Shown: positions 59,844 through 64,000 of the stretch, piece by piece
Layout: each line of letters starts with the position of its first letter
Position numbering within the stretch: the first letter of the stretch is position 1
Source: an uncultured Aquimarina sp.
Lineage (GTDB): Bacteria; Bacteroidota; Bacteroidia; Flavobacteriales; Flavobacteriaceae
Assembly: GCF_947500065.1 (NCBI RefSeq)
Contig: NZ_CANMQT010000006.1
Coordinates: 248,215-312,214, forward strand
DNA: 64,000 nucleotides
Direction of reading: 5' to 3'
Position numbers and translations under genes: made by a program
Notes under the pieces: generated by a model
The model's input: the letters and a program-made list of their open reading frames with translations, nothing else
The model's database searches: none
What the model was told of the DNA's origin: nothing

Positions 59844-61424
59844 TTAATATGTTTCGAATTGATTAGAAAACTTGGTTTCTAAAGATAACTTTTCTTTTCT
59901 AGCTACTTCATTTGCTAGTGTAATGATCGTTTTGTTTTTAATAATACCAATTCCTTTTTCTATATCATCTGAAAAAACACGGTCTTTTTCTGCAAAAGAA
60001 ACTTCTTTGCGTATGGTTTTATGAATTTCATCTAAAATCGCACCGGATTTCATAGGTTTTCTAAATTCAAATGCTTGTGCAGCTGTTAAAAGTTCTATAG
60101 CTAATATTTTTTCTACATTTTCAATAACTCTTAGTGCTTTTCTGCCCCCAATTGATCCCATACTTACATGATCTTCTTGTCCAAGGGAGGTTGGTATACT
60201 ATCTGCACTAGAAGGAAAGCATAGTCCTTTATTTTCACTGGCTAATGCTGCAGTAGTATATTGTAGGATCATATAACCAGAGTTAATACCTGTATCCTCC
60301 ATTAATAATTTAGGGACTCCAGGAGAATTACCTTCTAAAGCCAAATATATTCGTCGATCCGAGATGTTTCCAACTTCCGAAGCTGCAAGGCAAGCATAAT
60401 CTATTGCCATAGCTAAAGGTTGTCCATGAAAACTTCCACCACTTATCGTTAGTTCTTCGTCAATGATTATAGGATTGTCGGTTACGGAGTTTAGTTCGAT
60501 CTCTACTAATTCCTTAAGATGAAGCCAAGCATTTCTAGACGCTCCGTGCACTTGAGGAATGCACCTTAGTGAATATGGATCCTGAACACGATCACAATCG
60601 ATATGATCTTCCATGATTTCGGATCCTTTTAGAAATGATTTTACTCTGGAAGCTACGTGGATATTACCTTTAAAGGGGCGTAGTTCGTGTAATTCATTAT
60701 AAAAAGGTTTTACAGATCCTTGTAGTCCTTCTATCATCATGGCTCCAATAATATCTGCTTGCGAAAGGCAACTATGTAGTTTTTCTACAATTTTTACGGC
60801 ATGAGCTGCTATAAACTGCGTTCCGTTAATGAGAGCAAGTCCTTCTTTTGGACCAAGATCTAAGGAGGATAATCCTGTTTCTTTAAATAAGCTTGAGGAA
60901 GTTACCTCACTATCTTTATATAACACCTTTCCTAGGCCAATTAAAGGTAGGAAAAGATGGGAGAGTGGTGCTAAATCTCCGGAAGCTCCTACAGAACCTT
61001 GAGAAGGAACAACAGGAATAGCATCATTATCAATATGCCAAAGGATACGATCCAAAGTGCTTTCTGCAATACCAGAATATCCTTTAGACAGTGACTGTAA
61101 CTTTAGGATTAACATGAGTTTTGCTATTTCGGTATCAATAGGTTCGCCTACGCCAACACTATGACTTTTTAAGATGTTGGATTGAAGTATTTTGGTTTCT
61201 TCTTTAGAGATCATAGTGGTGCATAAAGGACCAAAACCTGTATTAATTCCATATACAGGGTGACCTTTATCTACAATGTTTTCTACTACCTGACGACTCT
61301 TCCTGATTTTTTCTCTGGAAGCCTCAGAAATAGTTCCTTTAATTTCTCCCGAAGCTATTTTTATTGCTATGCCAGCTGTTAGGTAATCTTCTCCGAATTG
61401 AAAGTTTGATGATGTTTCAGACAT
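59844..61424 (-). CDS. hutH: histidine ammonia-lyase HutH
   Basis: First enzyme of histidine degradation, which deaminates L-histidine to urocanate. Its 526 residues contain the ASG triad (147-149, in VGASGDLAPLSHLF) that forms the MIO cofactor, the catalytic Tyr58 in VYGINTGFGPL, and DNPIIIDEELTISGGSFHGQ. QEDHVSMGSIGGRKAL follows. It heads the hut operon, 2 bp before hutI, and is divergent from the LysR gene with an 85-bp shared control region. Confidence 0.97.
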   Translation of the reverse strand: MSETSSNFQFGEDYLTAGIAIKIASGEIKGTISEASREKIRKSRQVVENIVDKGHPVYGINTGFGPLCTTMISKEETKILQSNILKSHSVGVGEPIDTEIAKLMLILKLQSLSKGYSGIAESTLDRILWHIDNDAIPVVPSQGSVGASGDLAPLSHLFLPLIGLGKVLYKDSEVTSSSLFKETGLSSLDLGPKEGLALINGTQFIAAHAVKIVEKLHSCLSQADIIGAMMIEGLQGSVKPFYNELHELRPFKGNIHVASRVKSFLKGSEIMEDHIDCDRVQDPYSLRCIPQVHGASRNAWLHLKELVEIELNSVTDNPIIIDEELTISGGSFHGQPLAMAIDYACLAASEVGNISDRRIYLALEGNSPGVPKLLMEDTGINSGYMILQYTTAALASENKGLCFPSSADSIPTSLGQEDHVSMGSIGGRKALRVIENVEKILAIELLTAAQAFEFRKPMKSGAILDEIHKTIRKEVSFAEKDRVFSDDIEKGIGIIKNKTIITLANEVARKEKLSLETKFSNQFETY

Positions 61425-61457
61425 TATTTGCTATTGATAATTTGTATAAGCTAAGAT

Positions 61458-61490
61458 AATTAGTATTTTTAATACCTATAAATACTAATT
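61458..61490. promoter_or_regulatory. perfect 11-bp inverted repeat, probable LysR operator for hut
   Basis: AATTAGTATTT (61458-61468) and AAATACTAATT (61480-61490) are exact reverse complements with an 11-bp centre, so the element contains several T-N11-A patterns as bound by LysR proteins. It lies in the middle of the 85-bp region between hutH and the LysR gene and overlaps the LysR -7 box. Confidence 0.7.
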
Positions 61491-61493
61491 TTG
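61486..61493 (+). promoter_or_regulatory. -7 promoter box of the LysR gene
   Basis: TAATTTTG matches TAnnTTTG and ends 16 bp before the start at 61510. It overlaps the right arm of the inverted repeat, so binding there would repress this promoter, which fits negative autoregulation typical of the family. Confidence 0.5.
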
Positions 61494-61509
61494 TCAATAA
61501 TTAATAACT

Positions 61510-62388
61510 ATGGGTTATCAATTGGAATTACGTCATTTCACTTATTTTTTGGCAGTAGCAGAAGAATTACACTTTAGAAAAGCCGCTGAACGACTTTTTA
61601 TTTCGCAACCTGGTTTAAGTAGGCAGATTAAGCAAATGGAAGAAATTATCGGAGCTGAACTGTTTATAAGAAATAAAAGAAATGTTAGTTTAACTGTCGC
61701 AGGTGAATATCTTAAAAAAGAAATTGCTTATATTTTTAATCATATAGATTTTACAGTAAAACAGACAGCATTAATTGATAAAGGAAGTGAAGGTGAAGTT
61801 AGAATTGGTTTTTTAGGCTCAGCGATTCAGACAGTGATACCGGAACTTTTAGTGAAGGTGGATGAAGAATATCCTAAAATTCAGTTCAGTCTTGAAGAAA
61901 TGTCTAATTATGATCAAGTAAAAGCTATTGTAAGCGATGAATTGGATATAGGATTTGTAAGGTTAGCGAGAGTACCAGATGGGGTTTGTATAAAAGAAAT
62001 ACAGACAGATACATTCTCATTGGTTTTGCCAAAAGATCATCTGTTAAACAAAGAAAGCTTTAAAAGTGTAGCTCAGGTTTCTTCAGAACATTTTGTTTTA
62101 TTTTCATCTGATTATAGTTCAATATATTATAATAAAATTATGAGTATCTGTGAGGATAAAGGATTTACTCCAATAGTTTCTCATAAATCGGTACATGCGC
62201 AAACGATTTTTAAGTTGGTCGAAAGTGGGTTAGGGGTAGCGATAGTACCAACTTCATTACAATATGGTTTTGATCTTAATGTCAAATTTTTAGAGATCCC
62301 AAACATAACTCAAAAGGCAGAGTTATCTGTTATTTGGAAAGAAGATAATCGTAATCCAGCTTTAGAGAAGGTTAAGAAATTTTTGTAG
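61510..62388 (+). CDS. LysR-family transcriptional regulator, probable hut regulator
   Basis: 292-residue regulator. The N-terminal winged HTH is LRHFTYFLAVAEELHFRKAA followed by ERLFISQPGLSRQIKQME (residues 6-43). The effector domain (about 90-290) has GFLGSAIQTVIPELL, DELDIGFVR and VESGLGVAIVPTSL. Divergent orientation to hutH and the shared inverted repeat make it the likely regulator of histidine utilisation, with histidine or urocanate as possible effector (inference). In many Proteobacteria hut is controlled by GntR-type HutC instead. Confidence 0.93.
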   Translation: MGYQLELRHFTYFLAVAEELHFRKAAERLFISQPGLSRQIKQMEEIIGAELFIRNKRNVSLTVAGEYLKKEIAYIFNHIDFTVKQTALIDKGSEGEVRIGFLGSAIQTVIPELLVKVDEEYPKIQFSLEEMSNYDQVKAIVSDELDIGFVRLARVPDGVCIKEIQTDTFSLVLPKDHLLNKESFKSVAQVSSEHFVLFSSDYSSIYYNKIMSICEDKGFTPIVSHKSVHAQTIFKLVESGLGVAIVPTSLQYGFDLNVKFLEIPNITQKAELSVIWKEDNRNPALEKVKKFL

Positions 62389-62465
62389 ACCTACCCGAAA
62401 TGGGTGGGAAATTACACTGGAAGCTTATGTAGATTTGCATCAAAAATTTTATTATTATTTAATTT

Positions 62466-63545
62466 ATGATGTATATGAGGATTTTTAAAATTGCTATTTT
62501 GGGTTTATTGTTTACAATTATTTCTTGTAGTGAAGATGATGAGACTGTTTCATTTGTTTTAGCAGAGAATTTTTCTAAAGAAATTTATGAAAATCCAATT
62601 GAGGGAGTGAGTTTAGGTTTTGTAAATGGATCCTCAAATGAAGGAGATGTTTCTTTTTCCTTAGTATCTCAAGAGCAAGAAGGAGCTTTGTCAATTGATG
62701 AGCAGACAGGAGAATTATTTGTACTTGATAAAGATTTGTTTGATTATGAGGTAAATACCGTAATCACAGCAATTGTGGAAGTAACTAACGGCTCTGTTAG
62801 TGAGGAGATTACTGTAACTATTACTGTCTTGAATTTGGAAATTCCGCAAATAGGTTTGATTGCTTATTTTCCTTTTAACGGTGATGTTAATGATGAATCG
62901 GGAAATGGAAATGATGGAGTTTCAAGTTTAATATCTCCTTCCAAAGACAGGTTTAATATTGATGATAGCGCATTTGATTTTAGTGCTGCAGAATCTTTTA
63001 TTGATTTAGGAGATTTAGATGTATTTTCAGGAAACGAGAATGCTTTTAGTGTATCTTTTTGGATGAAACCTACGGGAAGTTTAGAGAATAGTACGATACT
63101 ATCAAAATTATCACAAATTGTAAGTTGTGGTGAAAACGAACAAGAATTTATTGTACGGATAAGAGAAGGAAGAATTGCTCCGATATATTATAAAAATTCT
63201 ACAAGTTCATATAGAGGATATAGAGGAAACACTCCGTTGTTAGTAAATACTTGGTATCAAGTGGTGATTACGTATGATGGAAAAGTGAATACTAATGATG
63301 GAAAAGATCGATTGGACATTTATGTTAATGGTAATTTAGAGAAATTTACAATAAGTGAGCCTCAAGGAGCTACTCCATTTGATGTAGAGGATACTGATTC
63401 TCATTTGGGAATAGGGAATCGATTGGATAGTAATGGTAGTGTATGTGTAGATAGACCTTTTTTAGGAACGCTTGATGATGTAATATTTTATGATAGGAGT
63501 TTGCAGCTTGACGAAGTAGTTTTATTATCAAAAGATAGTTTTTAA
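62466..63545 (+). CDS. LamG-domain lipoprotein with cadherin-like domain
   Basis: 359-residue exported protein (356 from an alternative ATG at 62475, which is better spaced for the signal). The signal ends in a lipobox (LLFTIISCSEDD). Residues about 30-125 resemble a cadherin-like repeat (GDVSFSLVSQEQEGALSIDE, TGELFVLDKDLFDYE, VTITVLNL). Residues about 135-355 form a concanavalin A-like LamG domain, starting LIAYFPFNGDVNDESGNGND and ending LDDVIFYDRSLQLDEV. It probably binds carbohydrate or protein at the cell surface. A bidirectional terminator follows. Confidence 0.88.
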   Translation: MMYMRIFKIAILGLLFTIISCSEDDETVSFVLAENFSKEIYENPIEGVSLGFVNGSSNEGDVSFSLVSQEQEGALSIDEQTGELFVLDKDLFDYEVNTVITAIVEVTNGSVSEEITVTITVLNLEIPQIGLIAYFPFNGDVNDESGNGNDGVSSLISPSKDRFNIDDSAFDFSAAESFIDLGDLDVFSGNENAFSVSFWMKPTGSLENSTILSKLSQIVSCGENEQEFIVRIREGRIAPIYYKNSTSSYRGYRGNTPLLVNTWYQVVITYDGKVNTNDGKDRLDIYVNGNLEKFTISEPQGATPFDVEDTDSHLGIGNRLDSNGSVCVDRPFLGTLDDVIFYDRSLQLDEVVLLSKDSF

Positions 63546-63574
63546 CAAAGCCTAAATAAAGATTAAAATGCTAG

Positions 63575-63614
63575 AACCTCACCTAAATATTTAACCATAT
63601 TGAGGTGAGGTTTA
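63575..63614. terminator. bidirectional terminator between convergent genes
   Basis: AACCTCACCT (63575-63584) and AGGTGAGGTT (63603-63612) form a perfect 10-bp stem between the LamG gene and the NTF2-like gene, which converge. A short T-run follows on the plus strand, and A/T-rich sequence on the other side. Confidence 0.75.
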
Positions 63615-63618
63615 TCGA

Positions 63619-63984
63619 TTAATTAGGCATCGAATAAAAGAACTGTTCTTCTACTATTTTGCCATCATTTACATTGTAAATGGCTAGTTCTTCTATTTGC
63701 ATTCGCCCTTGACCTTTAAAAGTGCAATCCATTTTCATCTTACAGGAGAAATGATTTTCTGCAACTACTGGGTCAGAAACTTCTCCACCATGAAATTCTT
63801 CTACAGTCGCATACCAATCTTGACTTTTCTTGGTTACGGCATCTTTTCCAGAAACAATATGATTTGGAGCTCCAGGCATTTCTTTACTAACCACGTTGTC
63901 AGCATATAGTTCTTTTAAGGCTTGCATATTTTCGCCTTTGCGGCAAAGTTCTACTAAACGATTGGCTACATCTTGTGTATTCAT
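63619..63984 (-). CDS. NTF2-like (SnoaL) domain protein
   Basis: 121-residue cytoplasmic protein with the cone-shaped alpha+beta fold of the SnoaL/NTF2 superfamily. It shows MNTQDVANRLVELCRKGENMQALKELYADN at the start, MPGAPNHIVSGKDAVTKKSQDW in the middle, and FSCKMKMDCTFKGQGRMQIEELAIYNVNDGKIVEEQFFY at the end (quoted in parts of the strand run). It is probably a ligand-binding or small isomerase-type protein; substrate unknown. Its start lies near the window edge, so upstream context is not visible. Confidence 0.85.
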   Translation of the reverse strand: MNTQDVANRLVELCRKGENMQALKELYADNVVSKEMPGAPNHIVSGKDAVTKKSQDWYATVEEFHGGEVSDPVVAENHFSCKMKMDCTFKGQGRMQIEELAIYNVNDGKIVEEQFFYSMPN

Positions 63985-64000
63985 TGGTCTAAAGTTTATT

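Noticed and set aside
62389..62412. Terminator after the LysR gene (CCTACCC/GGGTGGG)
   Set aside because: A stem with a wobble pair is present, but no T-run follows, so it is not a convincing intrinsic terminator.

Overview
The window is a 64 kb stretch of an AT-rich chromosome from a marine-type member of the Bacteroidota, most likely class Flavobacteriia (Aquimarina-like; inferred, since no rRNA or marker phylogeny is available here). The evidence is the protein families (DUF4290, long HutU, ResB/CcsA fusion, LytTR regulators, split kinase/ACAD11-type catabolic genes), the near absence of Shine-Dalgarno sites, and promoters of the Bacteroidota type. Two promoters, for tRNA-Met and for HU, show a perfect TTG-N19-TAnnTTTG arrangement.

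Layout. 1-8052 is an anaerobic or ammonia-linked block: aspartase (cut by the window edge) and a Dcu-type C4-dicarboxylate carrier on the minus strand, divergent from nrfH-nrfA and a ResB/CcsA cytochrome c synthetase that fit together as a nitrite ammonification operon. 8084-11216 holds a LytS/LytTR two-component pair and a small lipoprotein operon. 11433-24560 is mostly core genome: tRNA-Met, a START-like protein, a class IV aminotransferase, AlgH, HU, fmt-recQ-AAA ATPase, a Tat-exported molybdenum hydroxylase with its XdhC and MobA-like maturation genes, DUF493, DUF4290 and murA. MurA carries Asp in place of the fosfomycin-target Cys.

24985-30778 holds a DbpA-like helicase, then a lone AT-rich gene for a nuclease-NACHT protein that looks like a bacterial NLR-type antiphage defence gene. 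Next to it is about 1 kb with no large gene. This gap contains seven DnaA-box-like 9-mers (TTATYAACA) in 300 bp and a tiny self-contained transcription unit with a 32-codon frame. A Crp/Fnr-family regulator follows.

31141-42750 is a one-directional catabolic cluster of twelve genes: two acyl-CoA dehydrogenases, three SDRs, an ACAD10/11-type kinase, enoyl-CoA hydratase, two MDR reductases, a MaoC dehydratase, a transglutaminase-like protein and a DUF1330 protein. The kinase and ACAD11-type dehydrogenase suggest hydroxyacyl-CoA phosphorylation followed by elimination. Repeated palindromic elements sit in several of its gaps.

42794-48656 looks like an accessory block of minus-strand genes separated by long spacers. 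It holds a beta-barrel protein, small lipoproteins, an LprI-like protein, a serine hydrolase with TPRs, a membrane AraC regulator, a hypothetical protein and a gene remnant. Two spacers carry diverged copies of one repeat. 48802-55469 holds a probably bicovalent flavoprotein oxidase, an alpha/beta hydrolase, a PAS hybrid-type histidine kinase, an orphan protein with a possible Cys/His papain-like site, and two membrane proteins. 55525-62388 is a complete histidine utilisation operon (hutH-hutI-hutU-hutG) divergent from a LysR regulator, with a perfect 11-bp inverted repeat between them. The window ends with a LamG lipoprotein and an NTF2-like protein.
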